Assembly: GCA_964006375.1 (NCBI GenBank)
Contig: OZ023265.1
Span: forward strand, 173,421,443-173,485,442
Direction: 5' to 3'
Length of the DNA stretch: 64,000 bases
Origin: Tillus elongatus
Taxonomy: Eukaryota; Arthropoda; Insecta; Coleoptera; Cleridae
Every line of letters begins with the position of its first letter. Positions within the stretch are counted from its first letter, which is position 1. The notes beneath the pieces are model-generated. The model had not been told where the DNA came from and ran no database searches. It saw only the letters and a list, made by a program, of their open reading frames with translations. This document shows, piece after piece, positions 47,303 through 60,109 of this stretch. A program made the position numbers and the translations under genes.

Positions 47303-47973
47303 TCTGGACGCAGCAAGAGCGTTATGGAACTGAATTTTAATAAAAATATTGTTCATACCAAATATGGTTTTAATGCAATTTGGTAACTGCTATAGCCTAT
47401 GTAGTAGAAACAACGTACCATATCTTATCAAAATAACTTATAGTTTAAAAATTTACAAAAATGTTCCAAAAATAAACTTTAAATGTTTCCGCGAAAACTG
47501 GTTTCCTAGCCAACTAACCTTAGGTGAATGGCAAATTAAATTGTTGAAATGTGAAGCATTTAATGAAAATTTGCTACTAAAGCGCACTTGCTGCGTCTAG
47601 ATATTTTTTTCTTACAAACATGCATCATATTTTGATAAAATGCAAAAATGCAACAATAAAAGGAAAAGTAGTAGGTATCACCAACAACTTATCGGCCATC
47701 CTGTGATTGTCAAAATAATCTTATAAGATGGAGCTCAATACACCCTGTAATTAACGTATACAACTTTTTCTCGTATCTTGTATAGTAACAATTATATTGA
47801 GGTTCACCGTAGAAATGCATCACCCTGTATATATGCAAACAAATAAAAAGTGAAACTAGACCGGGTATATGGATTCTAGGGGGCCTATAGTTTGGACTCA
47901 TTTGAAGAAATATTCTTAAAATTCAAAAGTCGCGGTCTCATTAGTAAAAAATTTTTTTAACGAAAATTAGTAA
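47303..47973 (+). mobile_element. complete ~670-bp CTGGACGC-family element
   Basis: Double-terminus module at 47303-47602 (forward TCTGGACGCAGCAAGAGCGT, inverted AAGCGCACTTGCTGCGTCTA). Then GCATCATATTTTGATAAAAT, the CACCCTGTAATTAACG block, CACCCTGTATATATGCAAAC in place of a long (TA)n, CTAGACCGGGTATATGG, GAAAAT, and the terminal hairpin TTAGTAAAAAATTTTTTTAA...AAAATTAGTAA at 47941-47973. Non-coding. Confidence 0.75.
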
Positions 47974-48364
47974 AACATTATAGACCGTTAAACCACAAAC
48001 TTAACTAAAACCACAGCCAACGCATCAGATGAAGGGTCTATTTGATATGATTTTTCTGGAAATATTTTAGTAAAATGAAGGACCATGGCGGTCGAAGCTG
48101 AAACCTAATAGTTTATAGAACACTCTTCTTGCGACATTTTCTTTACATAAACCGTATTTGTTTCAGGTTCTTTGCCTAAATGTTGCCAATTTTAGCGTTT
48201 TAAATCGCGACTTTGACGTTTTGAGGAAAACGACATTTTTTTTTAAATGCCTATAACTTTTTTTACTTACAGACGCATTTTGGTACATGGTTCACTTTTT
48301 CTAATACAAACACGAGTACCAATTTGGTTGCCCTTGCTTTGTTATTTCCCAAGATAGGAAAATC
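47974..48364 (+). mobile_element. internal fragment of a long-form CTGGACGC-family element
   Basis: Blocks ACAGCCAACGCATCAGATGA, GTAAAATGAAGGACCATGG, GTTTTAAATCGCGACTTTGA and TTTGGTTGCCCTTGC in the usual order. It is cut off by the retrotransposon starting near 48380. Confidence 0.6.
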
Positions 48365-48379
48365 TTGCAAAGAAACACA

Positions 48380-49930
48380 AATTTTTCCAGAATAACTGTG
48401 GCCGATGAAGGTGTCAGTTTGGATGATTATGACAACAACCGGCCTATCTCGATACTTCCGATTCTATCAAAGATATTTGAAGAGCTCCTTAAGAGAAAGT
48501 TGCTGGAATTCATTGAAAGATACAAGATATTAGATCCGCGCCAGCATGGCTTTAGACCCAAGCGTTCAACAGACACAGCCTTGACCGAAATTGTTCGGAG
48601 TATTTCCGAGGGACTCAATGAAAAAAATCACGTCGTAGCTTGTGCTCCGAGTAAAGCCTTTGATATAGTTTTAAAGTGTATTTTGTTGGGAAAGCTGGAA
48701 CATTATGCTATCAGAGGTACAGCCCTCTCTCTCTTTCGGTCTCACCTGGAGGATAGGAGGCAGGTTGTATATTGGGTTAAACAGCTATCCGATGAGATGA
48801 CGGTAGGATGTGGTGTTTCGCAGGGTTCCATTCTGGGCCCTCCACTCTTTATCATCTATATGAATGATCTGCCGCCCGACATTGCATCGGATGCGATCGG
48901 TCTTTATGCCGATGATACCAGCTTTGCTAACAGAGCAACAACAACGATTGATCTGAGTCTCCGTACTAGGACCTGCCTGGACCAAGCAGATGAGTGGTTT
49001 AGAGTAAACTCTCTAAAATCAAATTTAAAAAACGACTGGTGCTGGGTGCGGGACACATCGGTGAGGGGAGGCTAAAGCTTCTTGGTGTAATTCTGGAGGA
49101 TGGCACTGCCTGGTCTGCTCATGCCACGTCCTTGTCTACGGCTATTTTTACAATGCGGTATATGAAAGCTGTGGGAGGCCGGGAGGATTGCAAGATGGCA
49201 TATTTTTCCAACTTTCACTCTATCGCTGGTTGTGGTGTGCTTTTGTGGGGGTGCAGTTCAGGCTTGCAGCAGGTGCTCTTGAAGCAGAAAGAAGCCCTGC
49301 GTGTTTTGTGCGACGTGTCTTTGAAGACTAATTGCGGTGGGTTGTTCGAGCAGGAGCGTATAGTTACTGTAGTATCGGTGTTCATTTTTGCCTGCTGAAA
49401 TATGTGCATCAAAATAAAGACTTGTGTCTGGCCAATGAACAATTACATACCCATGATACCAGAAAGAAAGCTAACTTTAGCATACCACATCACAGACTGG
49501 TTAGAACGCAATTGTGTGCAAAATATCTGGATTTGAATCTGTATAACAGGTTGCTAAGTGATTTAAAGGAAATACCTGAATCACAATTTGCCAGAGAGGT
49601 TAAAAGACTTCTGCTGCGGAGGACACTGTATTCAGTGGATGAGTATTTTGATACTGGTTGGTGAGAGGTATTAAAGCACATCCTTAGGGACTTTAGGTGT
49701 ATTTTGTGTTGTTTAGTTGTCTATATATTTGCACATAGATTGATTTGTTTGTTATTTGTTCCTTTTGTATTTGTGGTGTTCTTTACAACTATTGTATTTT
49801 ATCTATTTGACCAGCCGTGTTTATGTATATGCATATTATTTATCTGACACGCCATGTGATTTCTTGATGGCAAATAAATATTATTATAATTATTAAATAT
49901 TATTATTATTATTATTTATTACAAATCTCT
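48380..49930 (+). mobile_element. non-LTR retrotransposon (BS/jockey-type), 5'-truncated, with (ATT)n tail
   Basis: Opens in the RT: NNRPISILPILSKIFEELL, ILDPRQHGFRPKRSTDTALT, ACAPSKAFDIVLKCILLGKL (motif A; the catalytic Asp of D-x-S-K-A-F-D is replaced, reading CAPSKAFD), GCGVSQGSILGPPLFIIYMNDL, and LYADDTSFAN (motif C intact). It then continues, after a deletion near 49020-49070, with LLGVILEDG, WSAHATSLS, and LLWGCSSGLQQVLLKQKEALR (49039-49398). A frame change gives YVHQNKDLCLANEQLHTHDT and the C-terminus DEYFDTGW (stop at 49664). The 3' UTR ends in GCAAATAAATATT and an ATT repeat to 49930. Inactive. Confidence 0.88.
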
Positions 49931-50589
49931 CTTGTGTATTTGTAAGACAGGGATACCTAGCACATGAAACGTCACATAATCTTCGACAATACGTCAATTC
50001 CTAGAGGGAAGTATGTCAATATCTTACTTGCTCGATAAAACAATCTCAACTTGTAACTGTGCGGCTAAACAATTATATTTTGAAGCGTGTAAATAGAATG
50101 CCGATTAAGTGAGGGATTTTTGAGTTAACTAGATTGAAAATGAGATGGCTTATTTAAGATAGTAACACAATAGACTTACTCACCTTTTTGTGTTTCTGAA
50201 ACAATGTATTTTGTTTTATGTTCTACGTGAAATTAATTTCCTATGAAATGTAATTAAACTTACGAACTAAACTTTACCTCTAGCTTTACAAATCATCGAT
50301 AAGGAAGTTCTTAATGTGCTATAAATAATACGGGATGTTATGTAACAGCAAATTTATACCCCCTCGGAGCCATAACTATTAATAAGAAACTTTCTATAGG
50401 CCACTCATCTATCTCGCGAACAACGAAGCTAAGCTAAATAATAAGCTTCGTCAGGGAATCTACTTTGAGTATCCTTTCTCACAAACTGTATCAGTAAGTT
50501 ACCAAAAATTGGTGCTTCTTTGTATCTGTCTTTAATGAATATATAATAATATACATAATTTACACCTGTGTTCCAGAAAGTATAAAAAG
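49931..50589. other. no gene recognised
   Basis: AT-rich, no credible ORF or repeat. Confidence 0.4.
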
Positions 50590-50625
50590 TGTGGATGCAG
50601 TAGGTGCGTTGCGATAGCCAATTTA
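50590..50625 (+). repeat. degenerate CTGGACGC-family terminus
   Basis: GTGGATGCAGTAGGTGCGTT followed by GCGATAGCCAATTT, a decayed forward terminus without a recognisable body. Confidence 0.4.
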
Positions 50626-50815
50626 AAAAAAATCTGTCAAATTACCAATAATCGCAAAAAATTCAAAAGATTACTTTATGTACTAAGGAACAGTAAAAGA
50701 TAGGGTAAAGAAGATCAACCAAAAACATGACCTCTAAGATAAATATTTATATAGTAATTTGGATACAAAACAGTCGATAAACAGGAAATAAACTCAACAA
50801 AAAATACACTAGAAA

Positions 50816-52003
50816 GTGGTTCATTCATTGAGGGCGATTGTATGCATGCAGATATCTTACAATAGAGGCATATTCCCTAGTAACTGGAAAACTGCTCAAG
50901 TACAACCCGTCCCCAAGAAAGGATCCAAAGCGCTTCCTAGCAACTACAGGCCTATTTCTCTCCTTTCAGTCGTCTCTAAAGTGATGGAAAAGTATATAAA
51001 CACCGCATTACTAAACTTTCTCGAAAAACACAGTCTAATTCACGATAGGCAGTTTGGATTCCGTCAGCGCAGATCAACTGCCGACCTCCTTTCCTCTGTC
51101 ACCCATTCTTGGTACAAGTCTATGGAACTACACGGTGAATCCCAGATTGTCGCTCTAGTTATATCCAAAGCATTCGACCAGGTCTGGCACGCAGCGCTGC
51201 TTAATAAACTCCCGGCGTATGGCCTACCACCAAAACTCTGTACCTGGACAGCAAATTTCCTCTCGAACCGGAGCATTTATGTTGTCGTGGATGGCCATTC
51301 CTCCAAACTATATCCAATTAATGCAGGAGTTCCTCAAGGTTCAGCTTTAGCCCCTACTTTGTTTCTTCTCCACATCAATGACCTCCTCTCTAGCACATCC
51401 AACCCAATTCACAGTTACGCGGACGACAGCACCCTTCACTCAAATATACAATATCCTAAGCCTGTTTCTTTAGCCCAACTAGATGAGGATCGCAGACTCA
51501 TGGAGGATTCTGTCTCCGTGGATCTCCAAAGAATATTAGACTGGGGAAGTAGAAATAGTGTACAATTCAACCCCACCAAAACTCAGTCTTGCTGTCTTAC
51601 TCATAAGAGATACACCAGCCCTAGACCCATCACAATGAATAACCAAGTTATCCAAAGTTATGAGTCCTTTTCACTTGTTGGCATTTCTGTGGATCGAGGT
51701 CTCAATTGGCACCAACATGTCACTTCAATTGCAGAATCGGCTGCTAAGAAACTAGGTTTCCTCTTCCGGGCTCGCAAATACTTTTCACCAGCTAATCTCT
51801 ATACCTTATATACTTCACAAATAAGGCCAAACCTCGAATACTTCTCCCACATCTGGGGTGCCGCTGCGGCTTCTACACTCGCTATCCTGGACTCCATTCA
51901 GAAGAGAGGTATACGTCTCATCGGTGACCCTACACTCACCCAAAGGCTGCCACATCCCTTTCCCGCCGACGTGCCGTTGGTGATCTCTCTCTCTCTTTTA
52001 TAG
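50816..52003 (+). pseudogene. reverse transcriptase fragment with mutated motif A (copy E)
   Basis: 395 open codons. The first ~12 residues come from flanking sequence, so the ATG is not a native start. RT landmarks: NYRPISLLSVVSK (43-55), RQFGFRQRRSTADLL (78-92), IVALVISKAFDQVWH (111-125), GVPQGSALAP (171-180), SYADDSTLHS (200-209), and SFSLVGISVD, KKLGFLFRARKYFSPANLYT and RPNLEYFSHIWGAAA later. Family copies B and D have ALDISKAFD. Here residue 115 is Val (GTT at 51158-51160), replacing the motif A catalytic Asp. YADD is intact. The frame ends in a wrong frame after TLTQRLPHPF. The copy lacks the endonuclease and the first RT part and would be inactive even without the Val change. Confidence 0.88.
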
Positions 52004-52335
52004 ATATCTGCACGGGCAGTGCTCAGAGGAGCTTTCTTCCATAGTTCCTCCACCTGCTGCCCCCAACAGATCTACCAGGGGAACAGAGCGAATGCACCCT
52101 TTTACTGTACAGGTCCCCAGACATAGAACATCTTGTTATGCCCGCTCTTTTGTCCCGAGGACTTCCAAGTTATGGAATTCTTCGCCGGCACATGTTTTTC
52201 CTTCTCCTCCGAACCTCCAAACCTTCAGGTCCAGAATTAACAAGTTGCCCCTTTACTCCTTGTCGACACCCACGGTACGATAGTATTTAGGCAGTAAACC
52301 CTCGTGGTGTGTTGTCGAAATTAAAAAAAAAATGC
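50845..52335 (+). mobile_element. jockey-like non-LTR retrotransposon, best preserved copy (copy E)
   Basis: 5'-truncated at the same kind of RT position as copy B (ATATCTTACAATAGAGGCAT). It holds most of the RT and the whole C-terminal region, with one frame break near 51945-52005. It ends in CTCGTGGTGTGTTGTCG and an A-rich tail at 52320-52332. The continuous RT frame is listed separately. Confidence 0.9.
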
Positions 52336-52770
52336 AGAAAGGGAAATAGAACCCCCAGGACAAAGAGGGTTTCTGCCCCCTAACCCAAAACACAGGGGGT
52401 TCTCCTTCCCCTTGTTTATGCACAAAACTACCTTCAAGGCGTAAAGCACAAGAAAAGTTTCTTGGAAGCCACCCCCAAGAAAGTTACTGGACCTGGGCGA
52501 ATATGTGCGGGGTAGACAGGGTTTAAACAAAGTATTGCTGCAAAATGTAAAACGCATCCTTTCAAAGTCCGACTAAATGTTTTTTTTTGAATTTTTTGCT
52601 CAGAAATCCTCCCCGCACAGCAACCTTATTCATTCTTGGTCCCTTAACTTTCTTGGGGGTGGTTTGCAACAAATTTGCATTGTGGCTTGTGCATCCAAGG
52701 GGAGTTCTCAGCATGTTTCTGAACAAAATAATTAAAAACCCTTCATGCAGTAAGCTGTAAATTTACCGAA
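52336..52770. mobile_element. palindromic (fold-back) element, copy 2
   Basis: Diverged relative of 37333-37747: inverted blocks CCACCCCCAAGAAAGTTACT and its inverse AACTTTCTTGGGGGTGG around a centre near 52570, CTGTAAATTTACCG at the right edge. The left edge (CCCCCAGGACAAAGAGGGTT and CACAGGGGGTTCTCC) does not match copy 1 and may be a separate GC-rich insert. Non-coding. Confidence 0.6.
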
Positions 52771-53410
52771 ATGACATTCTACATTGTCGCTATAATGTCT
52801 TTTTTAGATAATATCGAATACAGTACTAAAGTAAATAAATTCACTTGATGTTTCACTCCTTTTTAATTTTATATTACATGTATAAGCACAAGATAAGTAA
52901 GTATAATAAAAGGGGACCCTTAATTAACATTGGGGCTACACAAACTTGAAAGTAGAGAATACATTTAGATGGTGTCTGTGTGCACACAAAAATTTGTAAA
53001 ATACATTTATAAAATCTAATAAAAAACAACAGTTTTACGATACCATTTTAAATAAACCAAAGGAATTCGTTTCGCGGCTATTTTGTAATTCGCGAGTCCA
53101 AATATGGTTGATGCTGAAAACAAGCACCTTGTAAATTAAACTCTATAGGCTTGGACGGGTAACAAACGTAGGTATGTCTAATTTTAAGCGGGAGACTGTA
53201 CCTGTTTGAAACGTACAAGATGAGAAATACAGATATACGCTTTAAAGTACTGATTAATAAAAAAAGATCGACCAACTAACCTCCGAAATCATCTATAATA
53301 ACAATGATGGATGTTTATCTACCAGTATCGTTCTCATTCTGTGAACAGGTTTTGATACTTGCAAAGAACATTGTCGCATGCTAAAATTTAGCGCAGCAAA
53401 CATTGTTTCA
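52771..53410. other. no gene recognised
   Basis: AT-rich, no credible ORF or repeat. Confidence 0.4.
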
Positions 53411-53565
53411 GTATTATAAAAGAAATGGGCAAGGTCTGACAATTTACAAAATTGTTACATGTCTTTATCTATGACATTCGGTGTTAACTAGAGCTGTCGT
53501 TACAACATACTAGCTGGTTCCGTACCGAGTTGGCGTCCCTGTCGTACATTTCACAATGTTCTACG
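53411..53565 (+). repeat. single partial unit of the ~300-bp tandem repeat
   Basis: GGTCTGACAATTTACAAAAT, then ACTAGCTGGTTCCGTACCGA and CACAATGTTCTA match the first half of the units at 20845-21612. Confidence 0.8.
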
Positions 53566-53869
53566 TTCTGACATCTTGCAATAATACTTGTAACTTCCAT
53601 TGTTTAGATTTTTATCCACCATTTATTTAAATACGATAGCATTACAGGTAACGTCATCGGCCTTTGTCCAACATTGGATATATTACATTACAGAATTTGA
53701 AGTGATGTCCGGGATTATTTTAATTTTAATTTCGAATAACTTTATTTTTCTTTGAGACTTGAAAATTGGCACACAATCACGTTTGTCTATGTTCTTTTAA
53801 GTTTCGATTTTCGTTTCAATCACTTAAATAATATGAGAGATATTGCGTTTTAAAAAATATTTTTAATTT

Positions 53870-54178
<309 letters not shown>

Positions 54179-54751
54179 ATTGCTTTGAAAAAATTTGGAA
54201 CAAACGTTCGCCTTATAGAGATTTTGTAACATACCAAACTTTTATTTTCTAGGTTGGGACGAAATGATTATCAAAATGTGTATAAAAATACGCACGTGCT
54301 CCATCCGAAATTTTACTAGGTACTGATTGTATAGACTTTGTCGTTTACCGATTTATTGACTGGAGAAAGGAAATTTCTCGAATTTGTTCTCTATAATAAA
54401 CAGCCTGAAAGCTAGACTCTACATATAGCTTCTTTTATTAGAATTTTGCAAAATTCCGTAGTTGAAAACACCGTCACGCCTTCAATTTATTACAATAAAC
54501 AAAAATGCCTGCAAAAACACGAAATTATTTTATCGGTCATTGCTTGCTCACATAATATTAAATATTGATATACTTTTTACGCTGATGTCTTTAGTTTTGA
54601 ATGTTCTGTGGTCATCTTTTTTACAAAAACAAGACCTTAACTGTTACGCTCATAGACAAATTTAATTATCTTTTTCTTGACAAGCAGTTTTTCTACTGAA
54701 ATCATAGAGATATTCTATTTTATCTACTGTAATTTTGTTCGCGGTATCGTT
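54179..54751. other. no gene recognised
   Basis: AT-rich, no credible ORF. Confidence 0.4.
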
Positions 54752-54880
54752 TTAAGCGAATTTCTTTAAAGAAAATTTTGCTAATAGAGAGGTGAAGACT
54801 TTTAAATTTTTAGAAAATGTTTTTAAATGAGTGCGAATTACAAGTTTTAGAAGCCATTTTGGCTAGTATTTACATCCATT
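54752..54880 (-). mobile_element. hairpin end of a reverse CTGGACGC-family element
   Basis: TTTTAAGCGAATTTCTTTAA...AAATTTTGCTAA hairpin at 54752-54784 followed by the AATAGAGAGGTGAAGACTTT block, then decay. Confidence 0.5.
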
Positions 54881-55558
54881 TTCAAGAGGTTGAGAAAATA
54901 TAAAACGAAATGAACTCGAAAGCCTCAATCTGCAAACAGCTTAGAACGGTGGATAACGATAGGTTGGGTTGCTATGTTGTTCAATTATTTGCAAGAAACT
55001 TTTCAAACACTTTCCGTCCAATGCAATTGAAAAATATAATCGCCAAACAATATCAATATGCTTTAAATAATAATAGATGCACGTGAAAGCTTTTAAATAT
55101 GCTTGTTACTCAACTTTTCGAAAAGCTAAAGATTTGAAATTAAGTGCGTATAATGATTTCTACAAAGACAACCTCGTCCCAAAACTTTATAGGAAACACT
55201 TTGTCATTTTCGAAAATACAATCTTTTTCCGAAGGAGCAATATAATCCAATTCAAACGGCTAATAATAGTAAGAAGATCTGTATCAAATTTCATCCAAAT
55301 TCGACCGTCACTTTTTAAGTAAGTCATTCAACATGCTTTTAGTTAAAATTTAAGTAATAGAATTTCTTCTTTAAACAGGAACACTGTGGCGGTATAGAAA
55401 ATTTTCAATGTTTTATTCAACACCCTGTATAAAATTTATGTAAATTTCCTGATGCTTTACAGAACAGCGAGCTACTGGTAAAAGGCTTGTGCTTGCAAAC
55501 GCTTTTAACAGAGTTCAATTTGATCGCGGCAATCTAAGGTTACGTCAAATTTAAAAAG
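54881..55558. other. no gene recognised
   Basis: AT-rich, with a weak resemblance to family body sequence at 55160-55320. No ORF of coding character. Confidence 0.35.
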
Positions 55559-55887
55559 TCTGGACGCAGCAAGTGCGTTATGGTAGTGAATTTTCATAGA
55601 AATGATCTGACACCAAATATTTTATCATAACTTTTTTTTCTTGTACCATAGAAACCTAAATTTTGGTGCATAGTTTACTTTTATATTGTACACCTACGTA
55701 ACAAATTTGGTTGTGATAACTTTTTAACTTTTTGACATAAAATTTTTTTTCAAAAGAAAACTCAAAATTTTCCCGGAAAACCTCGTGAGATTTTCCTGGA
55801 TAACGAACTTGTCCAAGCCACTTACAAAGAGAACCTACAAATCAAATTTGATCAAAATCGAGCCATAATTTTTTTAATTATCGGTGT

Positions 55888-55966
<79 letters not shown>

Positions 55967-56098
55967 ATATAAAAATTGAGAGTGACCCCGGATATAGGTT
56001 CTAGGGTCCGTCGCGCTCATTTGCAAAAATTATTTTTTTTCAAAATGCAAAATTCGGGATCTCCCCATTAGTGAATTTTTTCTACGAAAATTTACTAA
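55559..56098 (+). mobile_element. complete ~540-bp (TA)n-core element
   Basis: Full order: TCTGGACGCAGCAAGTGCGT at 55559, ATGGTAGTGAATTTTCATAG, AAATTTTCCCGGAAAACCTC, TCCAAGCCACTTACAAAGAG, TCAAAATCGAGCCATAA, (CATA)2(TA)n at 55893-55962, AACATATAAAAATTGAGAGT, GACCCCGGATATAGGTTC, terminal hairpin TTAGTGAATTTTTTCTAC...AAATTTACTAA at 56068-56098. Non-coding. Confidence 0.88.
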
Positions 56099-56359
56099 AA
56101 GGGTAACATTTTTACGAGCGACAATTTGAGTGTTGAGTAGTGTATAAATAGCCTCCGGTCTAGTCTATCAAGAACGAGGAGAACCTACCACAAAAATATC
56201 CTTTTCTGAGATATCAGACCAGTTAAGTAGTGCCCAGCGAACGCAAATAATCAAAGGCTGGTCCTATAAGGCTGAAAAGCAAGGAAAAATACTAGAATAA
56301 ATAGAGACAAAAAAAGCTGAAAAACTATAAAGTTAGTATACTATGTGAAAACTGGAACC

Positions 56360-56690
56360 TGTGATGAGCAGTGATAAGTACACTTGGAGAACCGAAATCA
56401 CAACACATATTTGAAAGGCCTTATGATCGTTTCTCTGACAACGTCGGCGTCATCAGAGGATGAAAAATTCTTGAAAAAAATTGTCAACGAAACGATCGTA
56501 AGGCCTTTAAAATATGTGTTGTGGTGATTTGGGTACTCCAAGTGTAGGATGAAAAATTCTTAAAATTTTTTTTTAGAATTTTTCAACCTCTGATGACGCT
56601 GACGTGGTCAACTAAACGATCGTAAGGCTTTTAAAATATGTGTTGTGGTAATTTGGGTTTTCCAAGTGTACTTATAAAGTTAGTGTCAAA
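56360..56690. repeat. head-to-head pair of CTGATGA-stem-GAAAC repeats
   Basis: A reverse copy (ATGATCGTTTCTCTGACAAC, then GTCGGCGTCATCAGAGG, 56413-56460) flanked by CACTTGGAGAACCGAAATCA, a forward flank without its core at 56480-56545 (AACGAAACGATCGTAAGGCC) and a second forward copy at 56580-56640 (CTCTGATGACGCTGACGTGG). Same family as at 720 and 31380-31890. Confidence 0.55.
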
Positions 56691-56699
56691 GACCTGAAT

Positions 56700-58360
56700 A
56701 GAGTATTAGAAAGAACGTGTGAGATGTGCTTAAAGAGGAAACAGCAATGTGGCAGACGAAAAGGTGCATATTGGTGGAATGAAGGGATCCTTTAAATCAG
56801 AACTGAATCTACGAAGGCAAGCAGGAAGGCCACTAGAGTTAGTAGGAAAAAACATCACAAGTAGCGAAAAACAGGAAGCAGATAATCAATACAGGAAAAA
56901 CAGAAATAAATTAAAGACAGCAATGACAAAGTAAAGAAATAAACCTCGGACTCTCTTTGTAAAAAAATATATGATGGTATTTGTGGACTAGGATACAAGA
57001 CTGTCACAGTAAAATTTGGTACAAGAACGCCAATGAAAACTGATGATGAACAAATTAAAACAGCGCAGAAATTGTTTCCTAAACAGGAAGTCGAAGAATG
57101 GCCGAGAGTGTAGGTGAAGTCGAAGATATTCCACCTTGTACAGATAAAGAAATAAGGGAAGCAGGTCGATGGATGAAATCTGGTAAAGCTGCAGGCCCGG
57201 ATGGTATACCGATCGATGTTGTTAAAGCAGTAGCAGAACAGAAACCAGAGATATTACAAGTACTGATAAATAAAGTAGTCAGTGATGGAAGTTTCCTGCC
57301 AGAATAGAAGAATGCTCGATTGGTGTTATTGGAGAAGCCACAAAATTGAATGAACATGTAATAAATAACAGACATATAAGGAAAATCGAGAGAGGACGAG
57401 GGTTAGCAGACAACCAGTTTAGCTTCCGCGCTGATTGATGGATGCTGTAAAGAAGGTACAGGATGTGGCAAGAAAAGAAGCAATTAAAACAGGTTTGTGG
57501 CCATGGTAACAGCACCATGGAGAGTCATATACGAAGTGTTAGGAAAGAGGCAAGTTGAGCCATATCTGCTGAAAATAGTATAAAGTTACCTGGAAAACAG
57601 GCAGCTACTGATTGGACAGAAATATCGGAAGCATATTACATGTGGCGTGCCTCAGGGGTCAACCTTAGAACTTGTATTACGATAAGGTTTTTAGTCTGGA
57701 GTCCGTAAACAACGCGGCTTTTATAGGGTATGCAGATGATTTGGCGCTGGTTGTCCGCGGGGGAAATAAAGCTGACATTGAAGATAATATCAACTGGTCA
57801 GTGGCAAGGGTAGAAAACTAGATGGCAAAAAGTGTAGTGCTAGTGGGATAAACAACACTGAGAACAGTGGCCGTCAAGGTGGGGAATGTATAAATTGAGT
57901 CGCAGACAACCCTGAACAACCTCGGCATATAAGTAGGACATAACATGAACTTCGGTGTGCACATAGTAAGCGTAGTGGTAAAAGCAGACATGATGGTTGC
58001 AAAGCTAGGGCGTCTAATGCCAAATATCGGTGGACCAAAACCAGGGAGAAGGAGAGTGCTGAGTAGTGTGATAAACTCAATCATACTGTATGGTGCACCA
58101 GCATGTAGAGCCGTGTTGTCAAAGACAAGGTGTCGAAAAAAGTTTGAGGGGTCACAGGGGAACGTAGCCACCAGAATAGCAAGTGCAGATAGAACAGTGG
58201 CAACGAAAGCAATACAGGTGATTGCACGAACGATCCTTATACACTTATTGGCAAGAGAGGTAACTTATGAAAGACACGAAAATAGAAGGGAAAAAATGCA
58301 AGAGCCGAAACAATGCTGGAGTGGGAGCGAAAATGGGAAGAAGAAATGTTAACATTCCGC
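56700..58360 (+). mobile_element. R1-type non-LTR retrotransposon relic
   Basis: Broken frames along a reverse transcriptase: ELNLRRQAGRPLELVGKN-like region (56790-56850), EDIPPCTDKEIREAGRWMKS with GKAAGPDGIPIDVV (57123-57225), LADNQFSFR near 57405, GVPQGS-like near 57640, FIGYADDLALVVRGG (motif C YADD, near 57720), LNNLGI and VHIVSVVVKADMMVAKLGRL (57954-58010), NIGGPKPGRRRVLSSVINSI, LYGAPAC (58085-58105), and VIARTILIHLLARE near the end. KAAGPDG and LGRLMPNIGGPK are typical of R1-like elements. At least ten stops or shifts. The last open stretch ends at 58352. Confidence 0.8.
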
Positions 58361-58365
58361 TCGCG

Positions 58366-58407
58366 TATAAAAATTCGTCATCATAACGGATTTACTCTGT
58401 CTAGACT
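58366..58407 (-). repeat. degenerate CTGGACGC-family terminus, reverse
   Basis: AAATTCGTCATCATAACGGA, then TTTACTCTGTCTAGA, a decayed reverse terminus just after the R1-type relic. Confidence 0.5.
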
Positions 58408-58955
58408 CTTTTAATATTATTCTAAAAATTCCATAAAACGAAAAGACCAAATACATGCTGTTATCCCAAAGTATTAACATATTTCTCTAAACTCGATCGT
58501 TCCAACACTTGTATTTACACATCAGTTCAAATTTAGTCATGAGGATTTACCAGACTGACGCTTTGCTCACACTCAGGACATATTTAGGCATTGTTTCGTT
58601 TCACAAACAAACGCTTTGACTTTCCCTTAAGCTTATTTAATAATGGTATCATTCTCTAATAGAATCCCATGTTATCCGGTATTACGTTTTCAACAAGTGT
58701 AAAAATATATGATGATATTAAATTAATTTCAACTGGGCGGCGATTTTAATCAAAGCTCTGCTGCATTAAAGCCCGCATCATACAAAGTGAGCAACACGGA
58801 ACAATTGGGGGTTTAAACAAAGTTCTGGAGATAGCAATTTAGCACACTGTTTTCCGGTAAAACCTGTTTGTTGTTTTATAACTGCTATTGTTAGATAGCT
58901 ACGAATTATTCTCACCCCAGATAATTAATTGTATGTACCTACGTGCCAATATCTA
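58408..58955. other. no gene recognised
   Basis: AT-rich, no credible ORF or repeat. Confidence 0.4.
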
Positions 58956-59466
58956 CAGTGCGTTTCACTTGAAATGCTAACACCTCAATAACTTTTTTAT
59001 TTTTAAGCTAATTTAAAAAAACTTTAATTCTTTATGTGAAGCTTGTAGAGCTTCTTTGAATGGCTAACTACATTCTCACCTTAGTTAATAAATAGCCTGC
59101 TGTGATCAAAATTTATCGCATAAAAATTGCAAAATATTATTTTTCTTCAAAAAAAATTATTAAAAAATGTTGTTTAGAATCACCCCCAAACTAACAATTC
59201 CAAGTTTGGTTGAAAAAAAATTACCCACAAAAACTTCCAACAAATATGTTCAAAATTAAATGAAAGAGATAAATAATAAACACAAGAAAATGATTATAGC
59301 AGTTCAGTTTAAATGTCAGTTTTCTCTACTAAATCGCCCTTTAATAATAAACATTTTTCAATTATTTTTCTATTGTTATTTACTACTATACGTAATTCAG
59401 CTGGTGTAGGGTCCCGACAAGCTTGGTTTATTCTGTCAAGAAACTCCTCCAAATTTTGTGGCCTGG
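58956..59466 (-). mobile_element. Tc1/mariner-type element, one end with transposase C-terminus
   Basis: TA-CAGTGCGTTTCACTTGAAA at 58954-58975 reads as a terminal inverted repeat. Minus-strand coding from 59462 to 59309 gives [20 protein letters not shown] and [19 protein letters not shown], then GDLVEKTDI and a stop. This resembles the end of Tc1-type transposases. The rest of the element is lost at 59467, where a (TA)n-core element begins. Confidence 0.6.
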
Positions 59467-60080
<614 letters not shown>

Positions 60081-60109
60081 CATGTTCTAGATAAAGAACT
60101 TGAAACTAA

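Noticed and set aside
53349..53400. CAG followed by GTTTTGAT as the next cyclase exon
   Set aside because: The phase-2 continuation runs into TGA at once, and the FDxLA...LGDCYYC sequence is absent.
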